A DNA stretch of 64,000 nt, taken from assembly GCA_964487505.1 (NCBI GenBank), contig CAZARD010000007.1, forward strand, positions 1-64,000, in the 5' to 3' direction. This document shows, piece after piece, positions 16,835 through 25,452 of the stretch. The stretch comes from JAFDVJ01 sp964487505 (GTDB lineage: Bacteria; Acidobacteriota; Blastocatellia; Pyrinomonadales; Pyrinomonadaceae). Under the pieces are notes generated by a model that searched no databases, had not been told where the DNA came from, and saw nothing but the letters and a program-made list of their open reading frames with translations. The position numbers were made by a program, and so were the translations under genes. Each line of letters begins with the position of its first letter. Position 1 is the first letter of the stretch.

Positions 16835-16881
16835 CCGAATGGTCAACCCCCGTTTGGAATAAAACACGGAAGGTAAAAAGA

Positions 16882-19020
16882 ATGAAAAAAACGAAGAAAA
16901 ATGGGCATGTTTGGAAAGTGAGCTTGGTCTTGATCGCGGTGTTCGCGTGGGTCGCGGCGCCGTTCGTATTCGAGAACAAGGTGGCGGCGAACGTCATCGA
17001 GACGCCGATCTCGACGATCACCGCGGCGCTCGCGGCGCCAAGCGGCAGCGTTAATCCGCACGGGTTGGCAACGTACAACGTATATGCAAGCGGCAACCGC
17101 GAGCTCGAGGTCGAGTCAGAGGACGTGAATTCGGTCGGCGCGGTGCTGACGACTTTTCTGAATGGCAGCGAGATCGGCCAGGCAACGGTCGGAACCGATC
17201 TCCGCGCGAAACTCAGGCTCCGGACGCAGGACGGCCAGACCGTCCCGGTCGTTTCGAACGGCATGGCGGTCGATGTCAAGAACGGCGGAACGACGATCCT
17301 GTCGGGCGTCTTCGGCGGCGGAACGGGCGGCACGCCGACCCCGACCGTATCCCCGACGGGCACACCGACGGGCACACCGACGGGCACGCCGACCGGCACT
17401 CCGACAGCAACGCCGACGGCTTCGCCGACCGCTAGCCCATCACCGACCGCAAGTCCGAGTCCTTCTCCGGCCGAAAGCGAGATCTACGCGATCCTCTCGG
17501 GCGCGACTATTGACGGCATTCTTCCGCGCGGCTATGCGGCGTATGAGATCCACAGCAGCCGGACCGAGATCGAGGCGCGCGTCTATCAGGTGAATCTTCC
17601 GATCGGAACGTCGCTCGCGGCATTCATCGACACTACGCCGATCGGCAGTCTCGTGCTGGCGTCGGGAGGTGAAGGCCGCCTGCGCCTGCGCTCGGATCGC
17701 GGCGAGACCGTCCCGGTCGTGACGCCCGGAATGACGTTCACGCTGAAAAACGGCGCGACGACGGTTCTTTCCGGAACGTTCAACGCTGCCGGCGGGCCGA
17801 GCCCCAGCCCGACCCCGACCGGAACGCCGCAGGGACGTTTCTTCGAGGGTCATCTGAACGGCGCAGGATTGACGCCCCCGGTGACGACGAACGCGATCGG
17901 CGAGATCAAGGTCGTACTCAACACGGCTGAAACGCAAGCGACGATCTCGGGCGAATTCAACCGGTTCACGAGCGCGCAGACGTCGGCCCTCGTGCAGGTC
18001 ACCGTCGGTGACGTGACGGCGACCATCGCCGACCTCGGAGTCGTTCCGAGTCCCGAAGGCGAAGGACATTTCACGCCGCAGACCGTCAACGTCACGGCGC
18101 AGCAGGTTCAGCTTCTGAGGATGGGTTCGTGGACCGCGACGATCGGCAGCGCCGGCAATCCGAACGGCGAGATCGGCGGCCGAATCACCGGCGATTCGCG
18201 CGGCTCGGATTTTGACGGCGACGGCAGCAACGATTTTTCCGTCTACCGTCCTTCGACCGGAACCTGGTACTCGCTCAACGGCGACGGGTTCACGGCGGCG
18301 ACGTTCGGAAACGCTTCGGACATCCCGATGTCGGCCGACTACGACGGCGACGGCAAGACCGACCGCGCGGTTTTCCGCGACGTCAACGGCCTCGGCGTGT
18401 GGAGCATCAACCGCAGTTCCGACGGCGGCGTGACGTCGACGCAGTTCGGATTCGCGACCGATAAACCTGTCCGCGGCGACTTCGACGGCGACGGCATCAA
18501 CGATCTCGCGGTCTTCCGTCCGGCGACCGGAACCTGGTACGTCCGCAACAGCAACAATTCCGGTTTCACGATCCGCCAGTTCGGAATCGCCGAGGACATT
18601 CCGATGTCGAGCGATATGGACGGCGACGGCAAATCGGATATCACGATCTTTCGTCCGTCGACCGGCGACTGGTACTCGGTCCGCAGTTCCAACGGCGGCA
18701 TCAACATCGTCCACTTCGGCGCAACGGGCGACAAACCGATCCGCGGCGACTTTGACGGTGACGGCCGAGACGACTTCGCGATCTACCGTCCGTCGACCGG
18801 TGTCTGGTACGTCTGGAATTCGGGCAACGGAAGCTTCGACATCCGTCAGTTCGGAATCTCCGAGGACATCCCGACCGCCGGCGATTACGACGGCGACGGC
18901 CGCGCCGATCTCGCGGTCTTCCGCCCGTCAACCGGCCAGTGGTACATCTGGAGAAGCGTCGACAACTCGTACGAGTTCCGTCAGTTCGGGCTCTCGGGCG
19001 ATATCCCGACAGCCAGATAA
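16882..19020 (+). CDS. secreted CHRD-domain protein with FG-GAP/VCBS repeats (paralogue of the 8426 gene)
   Basis: Exported protein of 712 aa with the same plan as the 8426 product. A signal peptide (MKKTKKNGHVWKVSLVLIAV) is followed by two homologous beta modules, each ending TILSGVF or VLSGTF. A Thr/Pro/Ser linker built from GTPT repeats (about residues 152-195) separates the modules, with a shorter PSPSPTPTGTP linker after the second. A CHRD domain (FFEGHLNGAGLTPPVTTNA) follows, then about seven FG-GAP-like repeats (DFDGDGINDLAVFRPATGTWY). GGAAGG lies upstream of the ATG. The linker is encoded by tandem CCGACGGGCACA-like units at 17350-17405, prone to slippage. Unlike its paralogue it carries the GTCTTTT-N14-GCACTGT promoter motif, which ties it to the sigma/CHAT/subtilase cluster. 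Confidence 0.88.
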   Translation: MKKTKKNGHVWKVSLVLIAVFAWVAAPFVFENKVAANVIETPISTITAALAAPSGSVNPHGLATYNVYASGNRELEVESEDVNSVGAVLTTFLNGSEIGQATVGTDLRAKLRLRTQDGQTVPVVSNGMAVDVKNGGTTILSGVFGGGTGGTPTPTVSPTGTPTGTPTGTPTGTPTATPTASPTASPSPTASPSPSPAESEIYAILSGATIDGILPRGYAAYEIHSSRTEIEARVYQVNLPIGTSLAAFIDTTPIGSLVLASGGEGRLRLRSDRGETVPVVTPGMTFTLKNGATTVLSGTFNAAGGPSPSPTPTGTPQGRFFEGHLNGAGLTPPVTTNAIGEIKVVLNTAETQATISGEFNRFTSAQTSALVQVTVGDVTATIADLGVVPSPEGEGHFTPQTVNVTAQQVQLLRMGSWTATIGSAGNPNGEIGGRITGDSRGSDFDGDGSNDFSVYRPSTGTWYSLNGDGFTAATFGNASDIPMSADYDGDGKTDRAVFRDVNGLGVWSINRSSDGGVTSTQFGFATDKPVRGDFDGDGINDLAVFRPATGTWYVRNSNNSGFTIRQFGIAEDIPMSSDMDGDGKSDITIFRPSTGDWYSVRSSNGGINIVHFGATGDKPIRGDFDGDGRDDFAIYRPSTGVWYVWNSGNGSFDIRQFGISEDIPTAGDYDGDGRADLAVFRPSTGQWYIWRSVDNSYEFRQFGLSGDIPTAR

Positions 19021-19043
19021 GCGACCGGCAGCAACAAACGATC

Positions 19044-19075
19044 AACGGGCGCCCGTGGGCAGACGGGCGCCCGTT
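19044..19075 (+). terminator. hairpin terminator after the second CHRD/FG-GAP gene
   Basis: A 13-bp perfect stem (19044-19056 with 19063-19075) with a 6-base loop lies 23 bases after the stop codon. The following CCTCGTTTCG is a poor T tract, so termination may be partial. Confidence 0.65.
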
Positions 19076-19158
19076 CCTCGTTTCGTCGCGACGGGTTGAG
19101 CAGCGCCCGGAAATCGGATATATAGTGATTGCCGGAAGCTTTCCGTGGAGATCGCAAT

Positions 19159-20103
19159 ATGAAGAAACTGCTCAAGATAATCGCCGCGTTGCTGGCTCTG
19201 ATCATCGTCGTTTTCGGACTTCTGATCGCTTACGTCATCGGTTTCAAACCCGGCATCGCCGTCGAAGAGATGACGATCGAACGCACGCCCGAACGGATCG
19301 AACGCGGCCGATATCTCGCCGAACATGTCGCGCAATGCGTCGAATGCCATTCCGAACGCGATTGGACGAAACTCGCCGGCCCGATCAAGCCCGGAACGGA
19401 AGGCAAGGGCGGAGAGGCGTTCGATCGCAAACTCGGTTTTCCCGGATCGTTCGTCGCGCCGAACCTGACTCCCCATCATTTGAAGGATTGGACGGACGGC
19501 GAGCTTTTCCGGGCGATCACGGCCGGCGTCAGCCGCGACGGGCGGGCGTTGTTCCCGGTGATGCCGTATCCGTATTACGCGAAAATGGACCGCGAGGACG
19601 TTTACTCGATCATCGCCTATATCCGAAGTCTGAAAAGCATCGAAAGCCAGCCGGCGACCTCGAAAGCGACCTTCCCGATGAACATCATTATCCGTCTGAT
19701 CCCGGCAAAACCCGAGTTCTCGACACGTCCGCCGGCGAATGACAAGATCGCCTACGGCCGTTATCTGGCGAACGTCGCGGCCTGCGTCGAATGCCACACG
19801 CCAGCGAAAAGCGGTCGGATCGACGAGAAACTCGCATACGGAGGCGGTCGCCTGTTCCAACTGGCGAACGGCGAATCGGTCATCTCGACCAACATCTCCC
19901 CGGACGAGGCGACCGGCATCGGCGCGTGGTCCGAAGATCGGTTCATCGAGAGATTCAAAAGGCACGAGGGCCCGGCCGAATCTCTTCAGCCGGGCCGCAA
20001 CCAGACGATAATGCCTTGGACGAGTTATGCCGGAATGACCCGGGACGATCTCGCGGCTCTGTTTGCGTATCTGCGAACGGTAAGGCCGGTCGCATCGCAA
20101 TAG
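19159..20103 (+). CDS. membrane-anchored dihaem cytochrome c
   Basis: Electron carrier of 314 aa with an N-terminal membrane anchor (LLKIIAALLALIIVVFGLLIAYVIG) and two cytochrome c domains. Each has a CxxCH haem site: CVECHSERDW at about residue 58 and CVECHTPAKS at about 213. Probable axial Met residues occur in PVMPYPYY and TIMPWTSY. This arrangement resembles the cytochrome subunit of quinoprotein or membrane-bound dehydrogenases, but no dehydrogenase gene is adjacent, so the partner is unknown. GTGGAG precedes ATG 19159; a TTG at 19129 was rejected because it adds residues before the anchor. It converges on the DinB-like gene with one base between stop codons. Confidence 0.9.
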   Translation: MKKLLKIIAALLALIIVVFGLLIAYVIGFKPGIAVEEMTIERTPERIERGRYLAEHVAQCVECHSERDWTKLAGPIKPGTEGKGGEAFDRKLGFPGSFVAPNLTPHHLKDWTDGELFRAITAGVSRDGRALFPVMPYPYYAKMDREDVYSIIAYIRSLKSIESQPATSKATFPMNIIIRLIPAKPEFSTRPPANDKIAYGRYLANVAACVECHTPAKSGRIDEKLAYGGGRLFQLANGESVISTNISPDEATGIGAWSEDRFIERFKRHEGPAESLQPGRNQTIMPWTSYAGMTRDDLAALFAYLRTVRPVASQ

Positions 20104-20104
20104 A

Positions 20105-20632
20105 TCACGCGGCAAGGATCCGCTCGATCTGGGCCGTATGCCGAGCTTCGTGACCGCCGAGGAGCGCGAGCCATTCGTGCGCCGTCAGATCGCCGAATGC
20201 CGGATGCGAAAACTTGAACTCCGAGCAATCGATCGTCTCGAACTGCGCCTTCAGGTCATTGATCCGCGCGCGGTTCGCGTCCAGCGCTTCGATCGATTCC
20301 GCGATCGAACGCGAGCCGCTCGGCCGGACACGTTCCGGAGCCTCGATCTTGAATCCGCGCGAGGCGTTCGCCTGCGACACGAATTCGCCCGAGATCTTTG
20401 CCTCGCCGTTCGCCGACACGCCTTTCTCTGCCCCGGCCGCGAGCAGTCTGGCGCAGATCCGTCCCATTCCGTCCTCGACCATCGCGAGATGTTCGACGAT
20501 CTCGGCCACCGACCAGCCGTCGGGTTCGCGCTTCGACGCCTCTTCGGCGGTAAGTCCGCCGACCAATGCCTTCAACCGGGCGCGAATCTGATCGTTCGCG
20601 TCATAGATCTCGGAGATTTTCTGATAATCCAT
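20105..20632 (-). CDS. DinB-like four-helix-bundle protein
   Basis: Protein of 175 aa of the DinB/YfiT superfamily. These are metal-binding four-helix proteins, some of which are bacillithiol or mycothiol transferases. Visible features are the DGWSVAEIVEHLAMVEDGM segment (first His ligand) and the C-terminal LLGGHEARHTAQIERI (HxxxH ligands). Substrate cannot be told from the sequence. It lies 3 bases downstream of the PD40 lipoprotein gene on the same strand, so the two are probably co-transcribed. Confidence 0.85.
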   Translation of the reverse strand: MDYQKISEIYDANDQIRARLKALVGGLTAEEASKREPDGWSVAEIVEHLAMVEDGMGRICARLLAAGAEKGVSANGEAKISGEFVSQANASRGFKIEAPERVRPSGSRSIAESIEALDANRARINDLKAQFETIDCSEFKFSHPAFGDLTAHEWLALLGGHEARHTAQIERILAA

Positions 20633-20635
20633 AAA

Positions 20636-21922
20636 CTATTGGGTCTTGCCCTGGACGGACAGGATCAGCCGATGCCAGCGAAGGCTTGAGAATCGGTCCT
20701 CGGCGACATTCAGGTATTCGCGAACGTAGCCGGTTTGGAAATAAAGATTGTTGTCGACCGACCAGTCGAGCGCGATGATCGGCTGGAACGAGATGAGCGT
20801 CGTCTCATCGGGCAGCGTCGTAACGTTCTGTGCGGCGTTCGCATCGACCGCCGGCGCGACGTTGGAATTCGGATCGGTCTGCGCGTCCTTCGCGCGATCG
20901 TAAGCCTGCGACGAGATCAAAAGCGGATTCCGAAGCGGGATCGCAGCCTGTGTCGGGTTGGTCCCGACAGCGTCGTACACGCGAATCTGCGCCGGCTTGT
21001 CGAATGCGACGGCGACCTTGGCCGAATCGGGCGACCAAACCGGATGAACGCGCGTCGGGCTATCGTCGAGCGAGCGTTCGCGGCCGTTCTTCTCGATGAT
21101 CCGCGGACGGCCCGAAGGGACGAACTTCTCGCCCGCCTGATTTGCGACCGCCATCAGATACCGCCATTCGTCGAGACGCGTCGCGAGCGCGGCGAGCATC
21201 GAACTGTCGGGCGACCAGACGAAGTAGTAGTAGATCAGGTTCTCGGTCTGGGTCAGCGGCTTGACGTCCGCTCCTTCCGAATTGCAGATGTAGATCTGCT
21301 CGGTGCGGAATGTCAGAACGTTCGGCGGCGCCGGCGGCTGCGGAGTTCCCGTCGGCTGCGATTCCGGGGTCGGTTCGGTATTCGCGTTCGTGTCCGAAGC
21401 GGGCAGCGAGACGTTTGAATTCGTGTTCGCGTTCGTCGGTGGCGCCGAAAGGCTTGAACCGCCGACGCGCGTGATCGCGACGAACGCAACGCTCGATGAA
21501 TCGGGCGACCAAACGATGCTGTCGAGGAAATCGACGGCCATCGAATCAGGCGAGACGCGCCGCAGGAACTTGCCGTCACCCGAATACATATCGAGCCGGA
21601 ACGTGTCGCGCATATCGGCGGAGCGGCTGTAGGCGACGAGGATCCGCTTTTTGTCGGGCGAGGCTATCGTGCGGCCGAGAATGTCCTCTGCCCGGTTGCC
21701 GTCGAAATCCGCGCGGACCGCGGGATCGAGTTCTTCCGAGCGCGTCGCCTGATTGGCGGTTGTCGGAGCCGGAACGTCCGGCTCGTACCGGAAGCCGAGC
21801 CGAACGGACGGGATGTCCCGCATCGCGGCCGATGCGTTGTTCGAATTCTTGAAAACGCTCGATTGGCACGCCGCCGAGAACACGACCGCGACGGCCGTCG
21901 CAATGATCAAACTTGACCGCAT
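20636..21922 (-). CDS. lipoprotein with WD40-like (PD40/TolB-type) beta-propeller repeats
   Basis: Exported lipoprotein of 428 aa (lipobox near VVFSAAC). It contains PD40 repeats with the signature VWSPDSS: IVWSPDSSSVAFVA, FVWSPDSSMLAALA and PVWSPDSAKVAVAF. Between them is an Asn/Thr/Pro-rich linker (TNANTNSNVSLPASDTNANT). The role is likely as a scaffold in the periplasm; the partner is unknown. An in-frame GTG at 21931 overlaps the stop of the upstream M61 gene as GTGA and may be the real, coupled start. ATG 21922 gives a more compact signal peptide. Confidence 0.82.
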   Translation of the reverse strand: MRSSLIIATAVAVVFSAACQSSVFKNSNNASAAMRDIPSVRLGFRYEPDVPAPTTANQATRSEELDPAVRADFDGNRAEDILGRTIASPDKKRILVAYSRSADMRDTFRLDMYSGDGKFLRRVSPDSMAVDFLDSIVWSPDSSSVAFVAITRVGGSSLSAPPTNANTNSNVSLPASDTNANTEPTPESQPTGTPQPPAPPNVLTFRTEQIYICNSEGADVKPLTQTENLIYYYFVWSPDSSMLAALATRLDEWRYLMAVANQAGEKFVPSGRPRIIEKNGRERSLDDSPTRVHPVWSPDSAKVAVAFDKPAQIRVYDAVGTNPTQAAIPLRNPLLISSQAYDRAKDAQTDPNSNVAPAVDANAAQNVTTLPDETTLISFQPIIALDWSVDNNLYFQTGYVREYLNVAEDRFSSLRWHRLILSVQGKTQ

Positions 21923-21927
21923 AGATC

Positions 21928-23784
21928 TCACTTAAGTTCACCGAGAAGATACTCGCGATAAAGACGCCTCTGTTCGTCGGTCGGCGCCTCGACCTTGCCG
22001 ATCGAAAAATCGGCGCGGCCGCGGCCGCCGAGCGTGATCTCGATCTCGCGCAAGAGATCGAATCTGAAGATCGTAAGCTTGACCTTGTCGCCCGGTTTCT
22101 TCTCGTTCAAATAGTTCTGCAGGAACTGTTGGCCCGCGCGCTGACCGTCGATCGCAATGATCTGATCGTTCACGTTGAGACCCTGTTCGAATGCCGGAGT
22201 TCCGATCGGAACTCCGGTGATCGTCAGCCGATCGCCTTGTTCGCGGAGATTCGCGCCGAGGTATGCCGTTTCCCGTCCGCGATTCTCGTTGAGACGAAGG
22301 CCGATGCCGCCGAGGATCGAATCGTAGTCGAGTTCTTCCCGACCGCGAACGTATTTCGAGAAGAATTCGTCGAGCGGGACGCCGGCCATCGTTTCGGCCG
22401 CTTTCTGGAAATCGGCCGGCGAGTAGTTGCGGTTCTTTTTGTAAAACTCGGCGTAAAGATATCGGAAGACGTCGTCGAGCGATTTCGCGCCGCCCGACGC
22501 CGTTCGGATCCTGACGTCGAGCAGGAACCCGACGATGTCGCCCTTGTCGTAGTACGAGATCTGGTTGTTCAGAGAGTTCTCGTCGGGGCGGTAGTATTTG
22601 ATCCAGGCGTCGAAACTCGCCTCTTCAAGGCTGGTTTCGAACCGGCCCGGACGATCCTGAAGTTGTTGGATCATCGCCGCCTTCGCGGTCCGGAATTCAC
22701 GGTCCGAGATGATGCCGGCCCTGAGCAGCAGAACGTTCTCGTAGTAACTTGTGATGCCCTCGGCGACCCAAAGAAGGCGAGTGTAGTTCTCGTTCGAATA
22801 GTCGAACGGGCCGAGAACGTCAGGCCTGATCCGCTTCACATTCCAGAGATGGAAGAACTCGTGCGCGACGAGGCCGATGAAGTCATTGTGCCGGTCGCCC
22901 GTGAAATCGTTGCGTCTCCATTGGAGCGCGGTCGAGTTGGCGTGTTCGAGCCCGCCGCCGCCGCGAAGGTTGAGGATGAACGTGTAACTGTCGTACGGCA
23001 ACTCGCCGAAGATCGCGTGCGCCGCCTCGATCACCTTCGTCGTGTCGCGAACGATCCGCTGCGGGCTGTAGTTGCCGGTCCCGTTGATCACGTAACGGTG
23101 CGGTTTGCCGAGGACGGTGAAATTGAGCTCGGTGTAATTACCGACCTCGAACGGCGAATCGTAAAGGACGTCGAAATTCTCGGCCTTGAAGACATTCGTC
23201 TGGCCTTCGACGGCGGCGAGGCCGGTCGCGACCTTCCAATCACCGTATGGAACGACCCTGACCGTCGACGGAGCGCCGAGCTGGTCCTTCAGATGCATCA
23301 GCAGCGCCGCCGGCGTGAAGAACGCGTGGTTATCGTTTAGCTCGTTCGTGCGCACCGAAAGTTCGTTCGCGTAAACGTTGTATCTGACGACGATCTCCTT
23401 CAAGCCGCCTGCTTCGATCGCCCACGTGTTCTTGTTCGATTTGCGCCAGACGAGTGCGTTGCCGACCGCGTCTGTCGCCTCGAAATCCTCGACGTGCCGC
23501 GCGTACTCGCGGACGAGATAACTTCCCGGTGTCCAGACCGGCATCACGACCTCGGCCGTCGAGGGCATTTGCGCCCATTTGATACGCATCTCGACCTCTA
23601 GCCGATGGGTCCACGGCTTCGACATGCCGATCGTGAATTCGATCGCCGGCGGAACCGGCTTCACCGACACGGGCGTCGTTTTTGTTTGCGGCTTCTTTCG
23701 CTGGGCCGGTGTCTCTTGGTACATAGAGAATGACGCGATGATGAAAAGTAACCCTAAAACCTTGATCCTGCTTGATTTTCGCAT
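21928..23784 (-). CDS. M61 family aminopeptidase-like metallopeptidase with PDZ domain
   Basis: Exported zinc metallopeptidase of 618 aa. The N-terminal hydrophobic segment (IKVLGLLFIIASFSM) is followed by the M61 N-terminal beta domain. The catalytic domain has the zinc site HEFFHLWNVKRIRP (HExxH at about residue 307) and the GGLEHANS exopeptidase-type motif. A PDZ domain follows at about 490-575 (GTPAFEQGLNVNDQIIAIDG). Family members cleave small N-terminal residues (glycyl aminopeptidase type); the substrate here is unknown. ATG 23784 is used; an in-frame TTG at 23805 would lengthen the cytosolic leader by 7 residues. The next gene starts at its stop codon. Confidence 0.92.
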   Translation of the reverse strand: MRKSSRIKVLGLLFIIASFSMYQETPAQRKKPQTKTTPVSVKPVPPAIEFTIGMSKPWTHRLEVEMRIKWAQMPSTAEVVMPVWTPGSYLVREYARHVEDFEATDAVGNALVWRKSNKNTWAIEAGGLKEIVVRYNVYANELSVRTNELNDNHAFFTPAALLMHLKDQLGAPSTVRVVPYGDWKVATGLAAVEGQTNVFKAENFDVLYDSPFEVGNYTELNFTVLGKPHRYVINGTGNYSPQRIVRDTTKVIEAAHAIFGELPYDSYTFILNLRGGGGLEHANSTALQWRRNDFTGDRHNDFIGLVAHEFFHLWNVKRIRPDVLGPFDYSNENYTRLLWVAEGITSYYENVLLLRAGIISDREFRTAKAAMIQQLQDRPGRFETSLEEASFDAWIKYYRPDENSLNNQISYYDKGDIVGFLLDVRIRTASGGAKSLDDVFRYLYAEFYKKNRNYSPADFQKAAETMAGVPLDEFFSKYVRGREELDYDSILGGIGLRLNENRGRETAYLGANLREQGDRLTITGVPIGTPAFEQGLNVNDQIIAIDGQRAGQQFLQNYLNEKKPGDKVKLTIFRFDLLREIEITLGGRGRADFSIGKVEAPTDEQRRLYREYLLGELK

Positions 23785-23864
23785 TTTGGCGACGAAATCT
23801 CCCAATCCGTTTTCGCTTCCCGTTATTCTACTACTTTCGGATAATTTGCTAAAATTTGGCTCGA

Positions 23865-25088
23865 ATGCTTACGGAACCGGCCCACGAAAAGTTTTTCACG
23901 CGTCCCCTGCTGATCATCTTCCTGACGATCTTCATCGATCTTCTCGGCTTCGGGATGGTCATCCCGCTGCTCCCGTTCTATGCGAAGGATTTCAACGCTT
24001 CGCCGTTCTTGATCGCGGTCATCGTTTCGGCCTATTCGTGGATGCAGTTCTTTTTCGCGCCGATCTTCGGAAGCGTTTCAGACCGGATCGGACGCCGCCC
24101 GGTCCTGTTCTGGAGCATCATCGGATCGGGCATCGGCTATATGATGATCGGTTTCGCCGGGTCTTTGGCGATGATCGTCGCCGGGCGGATCCTCGGCGGC
24201 ATCACGGGCGCGAACCTCTCGACCGCTCAGGCCTACATCGCCGACGTCACGACGCGCGAGAACCGGGCGAAGGGAATGGGGTTGTTCGGGATGGCTTTCG
24301 GGCTGGGATTCATCCTCGGGCCGGCGCTTTCGGGCGTCCTGAGCAAATTCGGCCACGAAGTGCCGTTCCTCGTCGCCGGGGCGTTGAGTTTCGGGAACGC
24401 CGCGCTTCTTTATTTAATTCTTCCCGAATCGCGTAAGGTTGGCGACGTATTGCCGGAACGGAAGGGAAGGATCGCGGATTTGCTCGATTCGATCCGCGAC
24501 TCGCGGTTCGCGTCGCTGACGCTCCAGTATTTCCTTCTCGTCGTCGCGTTTTCGATGATGAACACTGCTTTTCCGTTCTACACGAATTTCAGCTTCGGTT
24601 ACGACGTCGAACGGACCGGCTACGTGCTTGCGTACGTCGGATTCCTTGCCGTGATAATGCAGGGAATGCTGCTCGGCCGCTTGTCGAAACGATTCGGCGA
24701 GCAAAAGCTGGTGATCGCCGGCGTCGCGATCCTGCTTCTCAGCTTTCTCGCCGTTCCTTATGTGACAAAGGATTCGTACGGTCTGGTCGGACTGCTGATC
24801 GGCGCGGCCGGATTCGCCATCGGAAACGGGCTGTCGTCGCCGGCGCTCACCGCGCTCGCGTCGAAGACGGCGCAAGAACACGAACAGGGCAAGGCGCTCG
24901 GGATGATGCAGTCGGCCGCGAGCCTTTCACGCGCCGTCGGGCCGTTGCTCACGGGCGTGCTCATCAACAACGCGGTGAACGAGGTCGATGCCTCGACTCT
25001 CCGCAACAACTTCTGGGTTGCCGCCGCCATCCTCGCCGTCACCCTCGCGATCGCGGTTTCGTTCCATTCCCGCAAGACAAAGGCGTGA
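23865..25088 (+). CDS. MFS multidrug/tetracycline-type efflux transporter
   Basis: Inner-membrane transporter of 407 aa with about 12 hydrophobic segments. The motif A region reads GSVSDRIGRRPVLFW between TM2 and TM3, the DHA1 (tetracycline-resistance-like) signature. DLLGFGMVIPLLPFYAKDF in TM1 is typical of TetA/MFS_1 drug efflux proteins. Substrate is unknown. It is divergent from the M61 gene with 80 bases between starts. TGCTAAAAT (extended -10) at 23848-23855 ends only 9 bases before the ATG and no Shine-Dalgarno is seen, so the message may be leaderless. A TTG at 23856 is the alternative start. Confidence 0.9.
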   Translation: MLTEPAHEKFFTRPLLIIFLTIFIDLLGFGMVIPLLPFYAKDFNASPFLIAVIVSAYSWMQFFFAPIFGSVSDRIGRRPVLFWSIIGSGIGYMMIGFAGSLAMIVAGRILGGITGANLSTAQAYIADVTTRENRAKGMGLFGMAFGLGFILGPALSGVLSKFGHEVPFLVAGALSFGNAALLYLILPESRKVGDVLPERKGRIADLLDSIRDSRFASLTLQYFLLVVAFSMMNTAFPFYTNFSFGYDVERTGYVLAYVGFLAVIMQGMLLGRLSKRFGEQKLVIAGVAILLLSFLAVPYVTKDSYGLVGLLIGAAGFAIGNGLSSPALTALASKTAQEHEQGKALGMMQSAASLSRAVGPLLTGVLINNAVNEVDASTLRNNFWVAAAILAVTLAIAVSFHSRKTKA

Positions 25089-25110
25089 ATAGGGGCAATC
25101 GGGATTTCAG

Positions 25111-25155
25111 ATTCCACGATTCCACGATTCCACGATTCAAGATTCAAGATTCAAG
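25111..25155. repeat. short tandem repeats ATTCCACG x3 and ATTCAAG x3
   Basis: Three 8-base units ATTCCACG (25111-25134) run directly into three 7-base units ATTCAAG (25135-25155). The rest of the 364-base gap between the MFS and TonB-receptor genes (25156-25368) shows no gene. An 87-codon minus-strand frame at 25178-25441 crosses the leader stem and is not credible. Confidence 0.8.
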
Positions 25156-25368
25156 TTTCGATGAGCCCGTCGGTTGATCAGTGAAATTCGATTCGGGTAG
25201 GTTTCAGAGTGCCGAGCACGTGTCGCAGCGATTCAGGAATCGAAAATCCGAATTCGAATTGACAATACGATCCGACTGATGTAACCTTATTGAAAATGAC
25301 ATTCACTTGCAGAAGGTCATTAAGTTGAAAAGCTGAAAAGAGAATCTCGGAGACGCTTGGGTCTTCGA

Positions 25369-25439
25369 GTGCCGCGGGACGACCCGCCTGAACCGTCCTG
25401 CCTGATTGGTTGAACTGCAAACGACGCGTCCCGCGGCAC
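25369..25439 (+). promoter_or_regulatory. long stem in the leader of the TonB receptor gene
   Basis: A 13-base perfect inverted repeat (25369-25381 with 25427-25439), 45-base loop, ends 13 bases before the ATG of the receptor gene. In RNA it could occlude the start region; in DNA it could be an operator pair. It does not match a riboswitch class known to me. Confidence 0.5.
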
Positions 25440-25452
25440 AACTTCGGTCAAT

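Noticed and set aside
22129..23340. 403-codon plus-strand open frame
   Set aside because: Antisense of the M61 peptidase with its HExxH site.
25178..25441. 87-codon minus-strand open frame upstream of the TonB receptor
   Set aside because: Crosses the leader stem, lacks a ribosome site and resembles no family.
25156..25452. cobalamin or other riboswitch before the TonB receptor
   Set aside because: The conserved B12-box and core motifs are absent; only a long stem is supported.
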